A DNA stretch of 64,000 nt from Streptomyces sp. NBC_01233. Its GTDB lineage: Bacteria > Actinomycetota > Actinomycetes > Streptomycetales > Streptomycetaceae. This document shows, one piece after another, positions 29,441 through 38,234 of the stretch (its first letter is position 1; the number at the start of each line of letters is the position of its first letter). The stretch covers positions 9,342,501 through 9,406,500 of the forward strand of contig NZ_CP108514.1 in assembly GCF_035989305.1 (NCBI RefSeq), in the 5' to 3' direction. The notes below the pieces were generated by a model. It made no database searches, was not told the DNA's origin, and worked only from the letters and a program-made list of their open reading frames with translations. Position numbers and translations under genes: made by a program.

Positions 29441-29840
29441 GGGCACATCTCCGATCTGTCGTGGTGGGTGGACTGTGGCGGCGACTGGAGCCGGATGCGG
29501 CTCGGTCCTCTCCGCGAGCAGGTGGTGTTCCATGGCGCCGCTCCTTCCCGGGTCGGTCCGCGGGCGCCCGTACCGGCGTCTTCCCGTTCACAGGCTCGAC
29601 ACACGGCTGCGCCCTGCCCCTGGGCGCCGCAGTCCGCTTGCCCTGGTGCGTGCATCGCCACCGCGCGGCCGGCCGGCGCGGTGCGTTTCGCCCGTCGGGA
29701 AACGGGCAGCGGCCACGATGAGACGCCATGGACGAACAGGGTGGTGGGGGAGGGGTGCCTCCGCGCGACCCGCCGACGGGGCGCCGGCACTGGACGGGTC
29801 CGAAGGGCGGCAGGGACGAGGGATAAGCGAGGCGGGAGCC
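29441..29840. other. Divergent promoter region, no gene recognised
   Basis: Lies between the leftward helical-protein gene and the rightward PRC-barrel gene. Open frames here show no recognisable motif. Promoters for both genes are expected. Confidence 0.5.
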
Positions 29841-30194
29841 ATGAGGGAGGCCAGTAGGTGGGGCTACGGGCAGGACGTCGGCCATCGTCAGGGGATCGAC
29901 CTGATCGGCTACAAGGTCGAGGCCACGGACGGTGGCATTGGCAAGATCGACAAACACTCCGAGGACGTGGGGGCCTCCCACGTCGTCGTCGACACCGGGG
30001 TCTGGATCTTCGGCAGGCACGTACTGCTCCCCGCGGGAACCATCCGACGGATCGACACGGTCGAGGAGAAGGTCTACGTCGACCGGACCAAGCAGCAGAT
30101 CAAGGACGCGCCCGACTTCGACGAGACGAAGCGCTCCGGCGAGCCCGGCTACTTGGAGCAGTTCGCCCGCTACTACCGGCAACCCCACATGTAG
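29841..30194 (+). CDS. PRC-barrel domain protein
   Basis: A 117-residue protein with one PRC-barrel (about 15-85: GIDLIGYKVEATDGGIGKIDKHSEDVGASHVVVDTGVWIFGRHVLLPAGTIRRID, then EEKVYVDRTKQQIKDAP), a small beta-barrel found in RNA-processing and photosynthetic proteins and in many actinobacterial stress proteins. Start ATG 29841 has GGCGGGAG upstream; the longer frame from 29400 has no coding character. First gene of a rightward cluster of small stress-type proteins. Confidence 0.8.
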   Translation: MREASRWGYGQDVGHRQGIDLIGYKVEATDGGIGKIDKHSEDVGASHVVVDTGVWIFGRHVLLPAGTIRRIDTVEEKVYVDRTKQQIKDAPDFDETKRSGEPGYLEQFARYYRQPHM

Positions 30195-30252
30195 ATGCCG
30201 TGCGGGACACTGCCCCGGAGCCGTGACCGGCCGGACGACAGCGAGGTCCGAC

Positions 30253-30873
30253 ATGACGCAGCGCGCAATCGTGGAGGAGTTGCTGGCGGAGCACGGGCGG
30301 ACCCATGCCGAGGAGGCGGGCATCCGCATGGGGAACACGCCCATGCCGCTGTACCAGCTGCTGACGCTGTGCCTGCTGTTCTCGGTCCGGATCCAGGCCG
30401 ACATCGCGGTGGCCGCTGCCCGCGAGGTGTACGCCGCGGGGTGGCGCACGCCCCGGGCGATGGCGGCGTCCTCATGGCAGGACAGGGTGGACGCGCTGGG
30501 CCGCGCTCACTACCGCCGCTACGACGAAGGTACGGCGACGGCACTGGGAAAGAGTGCCGAGCTCGTCCTCGACCGGTACGGCGGAGACCTGCGCAAACTG
30601 CGCAGCGCGGGCCAGGAGGACCCCGACCGCATCCGCGAACTGCTCCAGGAGGTTCCGCGGATCGGACCCGTGGGCGCCGACATCTTCTGCCGCGAGGCCC
30701 AAGGCGTGTGGCCCGAGCTGCGCCCCGCCTTCGACCGCAGGGCCCGCCGCGCCGCTGCCGGACTCGGGCTCCCACGGAGCCCCGAGGGCCTGGCGCGGCT
30801 CGTGAGCACCGAGGACCTGCCCAGGCTGGCGGCCGCCCTGGTCCGCGCCGAACTCTCCTCCCCGCGGTCCTGA
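30253..30873 (+). CDS. Endonuclease III-like helix-hairpin-helix DNA glycosylase
   Basis: A 206-residue HhH-GPD protein. Central helix-hairpin-helix: LLQEVPRIGPVGADIF; the Asp expected in catalysis may be AFDRRARRAA. The Lys that gives bifunctional endonuclease III its lyase activity (normally in GRKTA) is Val here, and the C-terminal 4Fe-4S cysteines are absent, so it would be at most a monofunctional glycosylase. I chose ATG 30253; the alternative frame start is far upstream in the previous gene. Placed among stress proteins, which fits DNA maintenance in resting cells. Confidence 0.7.
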   Translation: MTQRAIVEELLAEHGRTHAEEAGIRMGNTPMPLYQLLTLCLLFSVRIQADIAVAAAREVYAAGWRTPRAMAASSWQDRVDALGRAHYRRYDEGTATALGKSAELVLDRYGGDLRKLRSAGQEDPDRIRELLQEVPRIGPVGADIFCREAQGVWPELRPAFDRRARRAAAGLGLPRSPEGLARLVSTEDLPRLAAALVRAELSSPRS

Positions 30874-30990
30874 CGGCATCCGTCCGACGAGGTCCCGGAA
30901 CGGCACGGCGTGTGATCGGTGCGATTGCGGGGAGGCGCCGGGAGAGCCGCGGTTCCGCCGGGCGGTGCCGCGACGACGAGAGGACGCGCC

Positions 30991-31452
30991 ATGAGCGAGA
31001 ACGATGCCCGTGGAGACGAGGTCTACCAGCCCCAGCCCGGGGACGAGCCCTCCGAACTCCAGCCCGACATGGACGACGGCCTCGGCACGCCGGATACGGA
31101 CGAACAGCTCGACCAGGGGTACTCGCCGCCCGAGCGGCCCTACGCGAGCGAACGCGACGACACCACGGCCGAGGGACAGCACAGGGGTGAGAGCCTCGAC
31201 GACCGCCTCGCCCGGGAACAACCCGAGCAGGCGCCCCCGATGGGCGACGGCATCGGGGACCTGGCAGACGGGGAGGGCGAGCCCGTCGACCCGCAGGCGG
31301 GCGCGGAGCGAGCCGGACGGCTGGCCCCGGCCACCGCCTCCCCCCACCGGAACAACGTCCTCGCGCACGACGTCGGCATCGACGCGGGGGCGGCGTCTGC
31401 GGAAGAGGCGGCCATGCACGTCGTCCCGGACACCGACGAGGCGGAGTCGTAA
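30991..31452 (+). CDS. DUF5709-like acidic hydrophilic protein
   Basis: A 153-residue, very acidic protein: DDGLGTPDTDEQLDQGYSPPERP, ESLDDRLAREQPE, and NNVLAHDVGIDAGAASAEEAAMHVV. These blocks match the DUF5709 pattern of actinobacterial proteins, probably mostly disordered. ATG 30991 follows a purine-rich stretch. Role unknown; often near stress and redox genes. Confidence 0.75.
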   Translation: MSENDARGDEVYQPQPGDEPSELQPDMDDGLGTPDTDEQLDQGYSPPERPYASERDDTTAEGQHRGESLDDRLAREQPEQAPPMGDGIGDLADGEGEPVDPQAGAERAGRLAPATASPHRNNVLAHDVGIDAGAASAEEAAMHVVPDTDEAES

Positions 31453-31714
31453 CGGATCACCCGCATGCGAGGTGGCCGTCCTGACGCGTGCGACCCCGTC
31501 GCGGGGCCGCCGGTAGGCGCGGCCGGGCGGCGAGGGACCGGCCGAGAGCTGTTCGGTGTGGGTGGTGTGCGGCATGAGCCGCAGGGCGATTCCGCCGGGG
31601 CGTGTCTGCCGGGCGGTACCGGCCACCCGCGTGATCTGCCGCCCGCGTGATCTGCTCAGGGCGCTCCTGCGGAGCCGCGGTACCGGAGCGGCGTGTTCCG
31701 TCCCGGCGGCGACG

Positions 31715-32022
31715 TCAGCCGCGGAGGGAGGGAAGGACCTTGGCTCGGTAAGCGGCGAAGAAGTCTTCCTGGCCCTGGCCGATCTGCCCGACGTACACCT
31801 CGTCGAATCCGGCTGCCACGTACGCGCGCACGGCATCGGCGTGCTCTTCGACGTCCGGGCCGCACGGTACGGATTCGGACACCTGCTGTCGGGTGACGAG
31901 CTCGGTCGCCTGCTCGGAGTGCGCGGGTGTGGGAAGGATCTGGTTCAGCTCGCCGGGCAGGTGCTCGGCCGGCCACATGCGGTGCACGGTGTCGACAGCC
32001 GCTTCCCGGTCCTCGTCCCAGG
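31715..32022 (-). pseudogene. LLM-class (F420-type) oxidoreductase, C-terminal remnant
   Basis: About 100 codons ending LRG-stop: MWPAEHLPGELNQILPTPAHSEQATELVTRQQVSESVPCGPDVEEHADAVRAYVAAGFDEVYVGQIGQGQEDFFAAYRAKVLPSL, the C-terminal part of luciferase-like monooxygenases of the F420-dependent group. The N-terminal two thirds are missing: at about 32022 the sequence changes to a GAF domain in another frame. A deletion fossil. Confidence 0.75.
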
Positions 32023-32240
32023 AGGTTGAGGGCACCGATGCTCTGGCCCCGGGCGATCAGGGGCACCGCGTGGGCGCTCTGGCAGCCGGCGGCGAGGGCG
32101 AGGGGGACGAACTCGGGCCACCGTTCCCGGGCGGCTTCGAGGTCGATGGCGTGGACTTGGATGCCCTGGTTGAAAGCGTCGATGCAGGGGCCCTGCCGGA
32201 TCTGGGCCTGCCACTTCCTCACCGGGGAGACCGATCCCGG
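32023..32240 (-). pseudogene. GAF-domain regulator remnant
   Basis: Minus-strand frame VRKWQAQIRQGPCIDAFNQGIQVHAIDLEAARERWPEFVPLALAAGCQSAHAVPLIARGQSIGALNLL is the core of a GAF domain as found in GAF-ANTAR regulators. The start and everything after GALNLL are missing; the sequence runs straight into the LLM remnant. Confidence 0.75.
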
Positions 32241-32419
32241 GGAGCAGGCGGCGAACGACGCCCTCGACAGCAGCCTCGCCCGCCTGGAGGAGCAGGTGCG
32301 CCTCCGCGTCGACGGCGGGGCCGGCTGAGGGAGTGTGAGAGGTTCCGCCTCCGGGCAGGCGCCGTGCGGGTCCGGTGGATCCGCCACCGGACCGGCACGT
32401 GACGAATCGAGGAGTGGCC

Positions 32420-32743
32420 ATGCCCCGCGGTTCCAGCCCCAAGCGCGAACGCCAGTACGAGCACATCAAGGAGAGCGCCGAGCAGCGCGGCGAGAGCACC
32501 AAGCGCGCCAAGGAGATCGCCGCGCGCACCGTCAACAAGGAACGGGCCCGCTCCGGGGAGTCGAAGACCGCGAGCCGGTCGTCCCTCCAGGACATGTCCT
32601 CCTCCAAGCGCGGGGGCCAGCGCTCCCACAGCGGCTCGCAGGGCCCCACGAAGGACCAGCTGTACAACGAGGCGAAGCAGCGGAACATCGAGGGCCGTTC
32701 GAAGATGGACAAGGCCGAACTCAAGCGTGCCCTCGGCCACTGA
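32420..32743 (+). CDS. Small basic Rho-N-like protein
   Basis: A 107-residue, strongly basic protein (RGSSPKRERQYEHIKESAEQRGESTKRAKEIAARTVNKERARSGESKTASRSS...) ending with a Rho N-terminal-like helix-extension-helix motif, TKDQLYNEAKQRNIEGRSKMDKAELKRALG. Such proteins are often annotated 'plasmid stabilization protein' and bind nucleic acid. ATG 32420 has GAGGAG just upstream. Intact, lying between gene remnants. Confidence 0.8.
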   Translation: MPRGSSPKRERQYEHIKESAEQRGESTKRAKEIAARTVNKERARSGESKTASRSSLQDMSSSKRGGQRSHSGSQGPTKDQLYNEAKQRNIEGRSKMDKAELKRALGH

Positions 32744-32794
32744 ATCCCGGGACCCGAGCGGCGGCCCTGAGCACCGCCCGTCAGCGGCGTCCGA

Positions 32795-33000
32795 CGCCGC
32801 GTCGCCGGGCCGCGCACAGAGGGCCGCCGCCGCAGCACCCGCCGCCGCGGCGAGGGCCACCGACGGGACCGCGGGGTACCGGGACGGCCACAGCTGCGGG
32901 CAGCGCGCGTCGAAGGCCCCGTGGGCGCCGCGGTCGCGGCCGCCCGGGCCGCCGAGCGGATGCCACAGGTTGTGGGCGCGGCCGGGGTCCTCGGGCTCCC
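32795..33000 (-). pseudogene. Short-chain dehydrogenase C-terminal remnant
   Basis: The minus strand encodes HNLWHPLGGPGGRDRGAHGAFDARCPQLWPSRYPAVPSVALAAAAGAAAAAL, the tail of a class of actinobacterial SDR proteins with a C-terminal hydrophobic anchor (NLWEP...DHGAHGxFD...SPQLW). The catalytic core is missing and the natural stop is lost. It directly abuts the FAD-oxidase fragment. Confidence 0.6.
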
Positions 33001-33014
33001 GGGGCCTGCCGGTC

Positions 33015-33140
33015 GTTGGACGCGTCCGTGGAGTACGCCGCCCGGCTGCCGGGATCGAATCGCACCTCACCGTGCACCCGCTCGCGCAAGACCTCCTCCA
33101 GCTCCGCGACATCGATGTCCACATGGCCGGAGTTCTTCAT
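33015..33140 (-). pseudogene. FAD-linked oxidase, N-terminal remnant
   Basis: ATG 33140 starts HVDIDVAELEEVLRERVHGEVRFDPGSRAAYSTDASN, the beginning of large GlcD-type FAD-binding oxidoreductases (GSRAAYSTDASNYRQ). After about 42 codons the match ends and a different frame continues as an SDR tail. Roughly 900 residues of the enzyme are gone. Confidence 0.7.
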
Positions 33141-33304
33141 TACGTGTCCCTTTCTTCCCGGTTCGGTGCGTCACGGTCGGAGCGCGCGAAACCCGCCGGC
33201 CCTTCCTCCCGCCCTACCGTTGAGGGGACACGCTTACCGCTGAGGGGACACGGAAGCGCGCCGATGCGGGCGAACGCGAGATCCCCTGCCTGGCGGGGCG
33301 GAAC

Positions 33305-33748
33305 TCAGACGGAATGCCGTGCGTCCCGTGGCCCTACCGGCCTCTGCCCGTCGTCGGCGCGGTTCCGGATGGCGGTGGCGCGATCGGTGAGCGTCCGGCG
33401 CAGGGCTGCGGTCGGTACGTCGGCCGGGCCGCCGGTGAAAGAGCCGCCGGGCTCCGCGAGGTCGTCCAAGAGGTCCATGACGTGAGCCGGCTGGGTCCGG
33501 ACGTTGACGACGAACAGGGTGGTTCCCCGGGCACGGAGCGTGTCGGCGAAGGCGATCAGGCGGGTGAGGCCGGACACGTCCATGAACCGGACGAGCGCCA
33601 TGTCGCACACGACCACGTCGACGGATTCGTCGATCCTGGACTGGACCCCGTCCCACACCGGGCCGGCATCCCAGTCGAACTCGCCGGCCGGAGCCAGGTG
33701 CACGGTGGGCCCGTAGCGCCGCTCGGTGATGTGGAAGTCGCAGTCCAT
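33305..33748 (-). CDS. STAS-domain anti-sigma factor antagonist
   Basis: A 147-residue protein with a STAS domain (YGPTVHLAPAGEFDWDAGPVWDGVQSRI...VVCDMALVRFMDVSGLTRLIAFADTLRARGTTLFVVNV). DVSGLTRL contains the Ser expected to be phosphorylated by an anti-sigma kinase. The C-terminal 40 residues are an extra basic tail. ATG 33748 is preceded by GAGGTGAG. Likely part of a partner-switching cascade controlling a SigB-like sigma factor; no cognate kinase is nearby. Confidence 0.85.
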   Translation of the reverse strand: MDCDFHITERRYGPTVHLAPAGEFDWDAGPVWDGVQSRIDESVDVVVCDMALVRFMDVSGLTRLIAFADTLRARGTTLFVVNVRTQPAHVMDLLDDLAEPGGSFTGGPADVPTAALRRTLTDRATAIRNRADDGQRPVGPRDARHSV

Positions 33749-33929
33749 GGCGTCTCACCTCGACAAGAAGTGGAGGTCACCGAAGCGATTACCCGGCCGA
33801 CTGCCCGGCATTCCTGTGGGCGCGCGGGGGCGTGCGGAGCCTGCGCCGTCGCATGGCGCTCGCGGTCTCGGAGGCTCCGGGCAGGGGCAGGGGCAGGGGG
33901 CAGGGGCACGGGGCACGGGGCCGGGACCC

Positions 33930-34520
33930 TCAGGCCGGGCGCAGCTCGAAACCGCTGCGCGGCCCGGTCGGGATGCGGGACAGGGGGATGGTCAGGTCCT
34001 GGTCGGGGACGTTGTAGTCCAGGCGCGCGAGTTCCCCGGCGATGGCCGCCAGCGCCGTCACGGTGATGTCCTCGCCGGGGCAGCGGTGACCGTGGGCCGG
34101 GTCTCCGCCGCCCTGCGGGACGAGGTCGTCGTCCAGGGGATTCCGGGAGCCCCCGGCGGCGGCGAACCGGTGCGGGTCGAAGCGGTACGGGTGCTCCCAC
34201 AGGTCGGGGTCGTGGTTCTGGCCGTACAGGTCGAGCAGGACGAGCGAGTCCTTCGCGATGTCGTCGCCGTGCCGGGTCAGGTCCCGGGCCGCGAGTCCGC
34301 CCACGAAGGGGGCAAGGGGTAGAAGCGCCGTACTTCGTGTGCGAACGCCGTCGCGTAGGCCCCGCGGCGTCGGAGCGCAGCAGGTCCCGGTGGTGGGGCC
34401 GGCGGTGCAGCGCGTGGGCGGCGAACGCGGCGAACCAGGCGACCGCGACGGTGGGCCTGATGTCGTTCGACCGGCTCCTCAAGGAGAACCCTGGCAGGCC
34501 CCCCCGCGGCCCCGCTTCCC
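33930..34520 (-). pseudogene. CYP152-like cytochrome P450, frameshifted remnant
   Basis: Three minus-strand frames contribute: RSNDIRPTVAVAWFAAFAAHALH (34440-34510), ATAFAHEVRRFYPLPP (about 34310-34355) and GGLAARDLTRHGDDIAKDSLVLLDLYGQNHDPDLWEHPYRFDPHRF...VPQGGGDPAHGHRCPGEDITV (33940-34304). The last has the heme Cys in HRCPGE and the PQGGGD motif of fatty-acid peroxygenase-type P450s. The N-terminus is missing and at least two frameshifts are needed. Confidence 0.8.
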
Positions 34521-34935
34521 TCAGGAAAGCCCGCCCACTCCTCACCGCCCTGCGCAAGTGGCGCCGAAGCGTGATCCGGTGGGCCGGGCGTCACCGCCAG
34601 TCCGGACCGGGCGATGCCGGCCGGCCCGGCACACCGTTTCAGTGGGGAGGGATGGGACGGACTGCGGCGGACCGGGGCGGGTAGGGGCGTTGTACCGGGG
34701 TGCGGTCCGGCCTTCCGGCCGCGACGGGGCCGTACCCCGGGCAGCCCTGGGCCGCGCCCTGCCCTTCCGGGATGCCGCCACTGGGGCTGGGCCGGCTGCT
34801 ACGGACACGCCGCCCCCGTCGCTCCCGGCGAGTGGTTGCCGTGGCGGAGCCCGGGCAGGTGCGGAGGCGTGGGGGAGGGATGAACCGACCGCCGCGGGCC
34901 ACGGCCGCGGAACAGCAGTCGAAAGGACTTCTCTG
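34521..34935. other. Intergenic, no gene recognised
   Basis: About 400 bases with only low-complexity open frames. The promoter of the SRPBCC gene should lie at the right end. Confidence 0.45.
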
Positions 34936-35385
34936 ATGTCGCAGGTGAAGGAATCGATCGAGGTTGATGTGCCGGTGACGACGGCCTACAACCAGTGGAC
35001 GCAGTTCGAGTCGTTCCCGGAGTTCATGGACGGGGTGCAGCGGATCGAGCAGCGCACGGACACGCTCGTGCACTGGGTGACGAAGATCGCCGGGGTGGAG
35101 CGGGAGTTCGACGCGGAGATCACCGAGCAGATCCCGGATCGAAAGGTCGCCTGGGTCACCGTCGGCGGTGAGACCGAGCAGTCGGGACTGGTGACGTTCC
35201 GGCCGATCGACCCCGCCCACACCGAGGTCACGCTGATGATGGACTTCGACCCGGACGGTATGGCGGAGAACATCGGTGACAAGCTGGGGTTCGTCGACCG
35301 GCAGGTCAAGGGGGACCTGAAGCGTTTCAAGCACTTCATCGAAGACCGCGGCACGGCCACCGGCCAATGGCGTGGACAGGTCTGA
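34936..35385 (+). CDS. SRPBCC (polyketide cyclase/START-like) family protein
   Basis: A 149-residue single-domain protein of the Bet v1-like fold: VKESIEVDVPVTTAYNQWTQFESFPEFMDGVQRIEQRTDTLVHWVTKIAGVEREFDAEITEQIPDRKVAWVT...HTEVTLMMDFDPDGMAENIGDKLGFVDRQVKGDLKRFKHFIE. This subgroup (the 'cyclase/dehydrase' proteins) is widespread in Streptomyces stress loci and probably binds a hydrophobic ligand. ATG 34936 begins where homology begins; AAGGACTT lies upstream. Confidence 0.88.
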   Translation: MSQVKESIEVDVPVTTAYNQWTQFESFPEFMDGVQRIEQRTDTLVHWVTKIAGVEREFDAEITEQIPDRKVAWVTVGGETEQSGLVTFRPIDPAHTEVTLMMDFDPDGMAENIGDKLGFVDRQVKGDLKRFKHFIEDRGTATGQWRGQV

Positions 35386-35659
35386 CCGCTGCCCTGCATC
35401 ACCCCGGGCCGGGCATTCTTGGGGAGCAGCAGCCGACGGCCGCCGAGCGGGAACGCCGCACGGGGGCCGCCGGTACGCCCGGCGTCCCGACGTCCCGGCG
35501 TCCGGCCACGGCAGCGACCGGCCCTCACCCGGCCAGGGCGACGAGCCTTCGGTGGGCGAGCCGGTCCGTCTTCGGCCTCGTCCTGCTCGTGGCAGGCCTC
35601 AGCGCGTTGCGCCAGCCGCGCTACCGGTGATGCGGCAGCTCCGGCGCACAGGTCACCCC

Positions 35660-35877
35660 TCCACGTCGACGCGCTGGCGCGGGCGGGGCGGGTGTCCCAG
35701 GCCCGGTACACCTTCGAGAAGATGCAGACCTACGCCAACCACGTGGGGCTGTTCGCCGAGGAGGCCGGTCCCAGCGGAGAGCAACTGGGCAACTTCCCGC
35801 AGGCGTTCACACACCTGTCCTTGATCATGGCTGCCATCACCCTCGACGAGGCACTGGACGCCGTGGACGGACGCTGA
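35660..35877 (+). pseudogene. Glycoside hydrolase family 15 C-terminal remnant
   Basis: In the frame ending at 35877: [66 protein letters not shown]15 glucoamylase/trehalase-like enzymes end with exactly this pattern (GLLAEE...[10 protein letters not shown]). The preceding 500-plus residues, including the catalytic acids, are absent. Confidence 0.75.
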
Positions 35878-35955
35878 GCAGGGGTCACGGATCCCGCCCG
35901 GCAGGCGGCCCCTCGCCGACGCGGCCGACCTCGCCGTCCTCTGAGGAGCAGCATC

Positions 35956-36480
35956 ATGGTTACGGCTCCCGACGTGCCCACCGTCGTCGTGGTCATGGGT
36001 GTCGCGGGATCGGGCAAGTCCACCGTGGGCGCCCTGCTCGCGCGGCGGCTCGCGCTGCCCTTCCTGGAGGCGGACGACCTCCACCCGGCCGCGAACCGGG
36101 CCAAGATGGCCGCGGGCCGACCGCTCGACGACGAGGACCGCCGACCGTGGCTGACGGCCCTCTCCGACTGGATCAAGGAAGCCACCGACTCCGGCCGGGG
36201 CGGTGTCGTGGCGTGCTCGGCTCTCAAACACCCGTACCGGGACCAGTTCCGCAGGGCGGGCGCCGGGGTTTGGTTCCTGCACCTGGCGCTGGACCCGCTG
36301 ATCGCGAGGCAGCGGGTCCAGAGACGCACGGGCCATTTCATGCGCGCCCGGCTGGAGGAGTCCCAGTACGCCGCCCTCGAACCACTGCGACCGGACGAGC
36401 CGGGAACGACCGTGGACGCCGGCGCCACCCCGCAGGCCATCGTCGACGAGGCGGTGAAGGCCCTGTCCGCGGCCCGATGA
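35956..36480 (+). CDS. gntK: Gluconokinase
   Basis: A 174-residue P-loop kinase: GVAGSGKST (residues 15-23, Walker A), EADDLHPAANRAKMAAGRPLDDEDRRPWL (substrate and lid region), VVACSALKHPYRDQFR, and FLHLALDPLIARQRVQRRTGHFM. It phosphorylates gluconate to 6-phosphogluconate, feeding the pentose phosphate pathway; that fits with the phosphoketolase in the same island. Length is typical. Single gene between a GH15 fossil and cydA. Confidence 0.9.
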   Translation: MVTAPDVPTVVVVMGVAGSGKSTVGALLARRLALPFLEADDLHPAANRAKMAAGRPLDDEDRRPWLTALSDWIKEATDSGRGGVVACSALKHPYRDQFRRAGAGVWFLHLALDPLIARQRVQRRTGHFMRARLEESQYAALEPLRPDEPGTTVDAGATPQAIVDEAVKALSAAR

Positions 36481-36753
36481 GCGCACCCTCCGTCTACGGG
36501 AGGCCGCCTACGGGGACGGTCACTGCGCCTTGCGTTGCGGGGTGGCAGGTACGGTCCGATCTCGCGCCAGAACGCAGGGAGGTAGGGGACTCCGTTCGCT
36601 CCGCCGGATGAGGGACGAGAGCGTCAGCATGAGCGGTTGAGCCGTACGGGTGGCTGCGGCCGTCCGGGGTGCGGCGCGTCGGCCGCCCCGGCCCGGGTCT
36701 GCTTGTGTGGGCTGCTGAGGAACAGCCTGCGTTGCCGTGATGGGTGTGGACAG

Positions 36754-38208
36754 ATGAGTCAGCTGGATCTGGCGCGGTTGCAGTTCGCGATGACGTCGAT
36801 CTACCACTTCCTGTTCGTCCCGGTGACCATCGGGCTGAGCCTGCTGACCGCCCTGCTCCAGACCGCCTGGTACCGGGGCGGGCGGGCCGAGTACTTGCGG
36901 CTGACGCGGTTCTTCGGGACCTTGCTCGTGATCAACATCGCCGTCGGCGTGGTGACCGGCCTGGTCCAGGAGTTCCAGTTCGGCATGGACTGGTCGGGCT
37001 ACGCCCGCACGGTGGGCGATGTGTTCGGCGCCCCACTGGCCATGGAGGGCCTCGCGGCCTTCTTCCTGGAATCGACCTTCCTCGGCCTGTGGATCTTCGG
37101 TTGGGACAAGCTGTCCAAGCGCGTCCACCTGGCGACGATCTGGGCCGTGGCAGCCGGCAGCGCACTGTCGGCGCTGTTCATCATGGCGGCGAACTCCTGG
37201 ATGCAGAATCCGGTCGGCTACGCCATCGACCCGTCCACCGGCCGGCCGCAGCTCAACGATGTGTGGGCGCTGTTCACCAACCCGGTCTTCCTCCGCGGTT
37301 ACCTGCACGTGCTGCTGGCCGCGCTCATCACCGGTTCGATGGTCATGCTCGCCGTTTCCGCATGGCACCTGCGCAACGACCTCCGAGGCGACGGGGCCGG
37401 TGCCGACGACGGGGCCGGTGCCGACGACGTGGGCGACCCGCACACGACGAAGGACTCGGGCGCGGCCTTCCGGCTGTCCGCCCGCCTGCCGTTGTTGGTC
37501 CTCGTGCCCGCCCTGCTGTTCGCGATGCTCGTCGGCAGCGAACTGGGTGTGACCGAGGGCAAGTACCAACCGATGAAGATCGCCGCCGCCGAGGCACAGT
37601 GGGAGACCTGCCAGCCCTGCTCCTTCTCCCTGTTCCAGATCGGCGGCGGCAAGAACGACCAGACGCCCACGCAGATCCTGGAGATCCCCCACTTGCTGTC
37701 CCTGCTGGCCACCAACCACTGGAACGGCAAGGTCCTCGGTCTGAACGAGGTCAACAGCCAGTACCAGCAGCAATACGGCCCGGGCGACTACGTGCCCAAC
37801 GTCTTCATCCAGTACTGGGCGATGCGCGTCATGGCCTACCTCGCCGTACTCGCCCTCCTCCTCGGCGTGTGGGGCCTGTGGCTGCTGCGGCGCAAACGAC
37901 TCGCTCACTCCCCCTGGTTCCTCAACGCAGCGGTATGGGCCGTGCCGATGCCGTTCCTCATCAACACCGCCGGCTGGCTCCTCACCGAGAACGGACGCCA
38001 GCCCTGGATCGTGCAGGGCCTCCAGCTGACGAAGGACGGCGTCTCCTCCTCCGTCAGCACCGCCGAGGTGGCCATCAGCATCGTGGCCTTCTTCCTCCTC
38101 TACGCCGCACTGACCGTGGTGGCCGCCGTGCTGATGACACGCCACGCACGCAAGGGCGGCGACCCGACGGAGCAGGACGACCAGCCCGCCCCCGAGATGA
38201 CCTACTGA
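36754..38208 (+). CDS. cydA: Cytochrome bd ubiquinol/menaquinol oxidase subunit I
   Basis: A 484-residue multi-spanning protein: LARLQFAMTSIYHFLFVPVTIGLS with the His ligand of heme b595, GRQPW motif (ENGRQPWIVQGL) of the quinol site, and MTxxY-like loop. Nine membrane helices can be traced. It is the heme subunit of the high-affinity quinol oxidase used at low oxygen. ATG 36754 starts at the family's MSQLDLARLQFAM. The loop contains an insertion GAGADDGAGADDVGD of low complexity. cydB follows 26 bases later; cydDC are not in the window. No clear Rex site was seen upstream. Confidence 0.95.
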   Translation: MSQLDLARLQFAMTSIYHFLFVPVTIGLSLLTALLQTAWYRGGRAEYLRLTRFFGTLLVINIAVGVVTGLVQEFQFGMDWSGYARTVGDVFGAPLAMEGLAAFFLESTFLGLWIFGWDKLSKRVHLATIWAVAAGSALSALFIMAANSWMQNPVGYAIDPSTGRPQLNDVWALFTNPVFLRGYLHVLLAALITGSMVMLAVSAWHLRNDLRGDGAGADDGAGADDVGDPHTTKDSGAAFRLSARLPLLVLVPALLFAMLVGSELGVTEGKYQPMKIAAAEAQWETCQPCSFSLFQIGGGKNDQTPTQILEIPHLLSLLATNHWNGKVLGLNEVNSQYQQQYGPGDYVPNVFIQYWAMRVMAYLAVLALLLGVWGLWLLRRKRLAHSPWFLNAAVWAVPMPFLINTAGWLLTENGRQPWIVQGLQLTKDGVSSSVSTAEVAISIVAFFLLYAALTVVAAVLMTRHARKGGDPTEQDDQPAPEMTY

Positions 38209-38234
38209 GGTCCCCAGCCGCCGGAAGGCCCGCG

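Noticed and set aside
33884..33930. GGGGCA-rich stretch considered as a regulatory repeat
   Set aside because: Irregular low-complexity sequence just past the P450 remnant with no consistent unit.
35367..35630. An 87-codon frame with one hydrophobic stretch after the SRPBCC gene
   Set aside because: It overlaps the SRPBCC end in another frame, has no ribosome site and shows no homology I recognise.
36480..36753. Search for a Rex operator upstream of cydA
   Set aside because: No TGTGAA-N4-TTCACA-like palindrome was found by eye.
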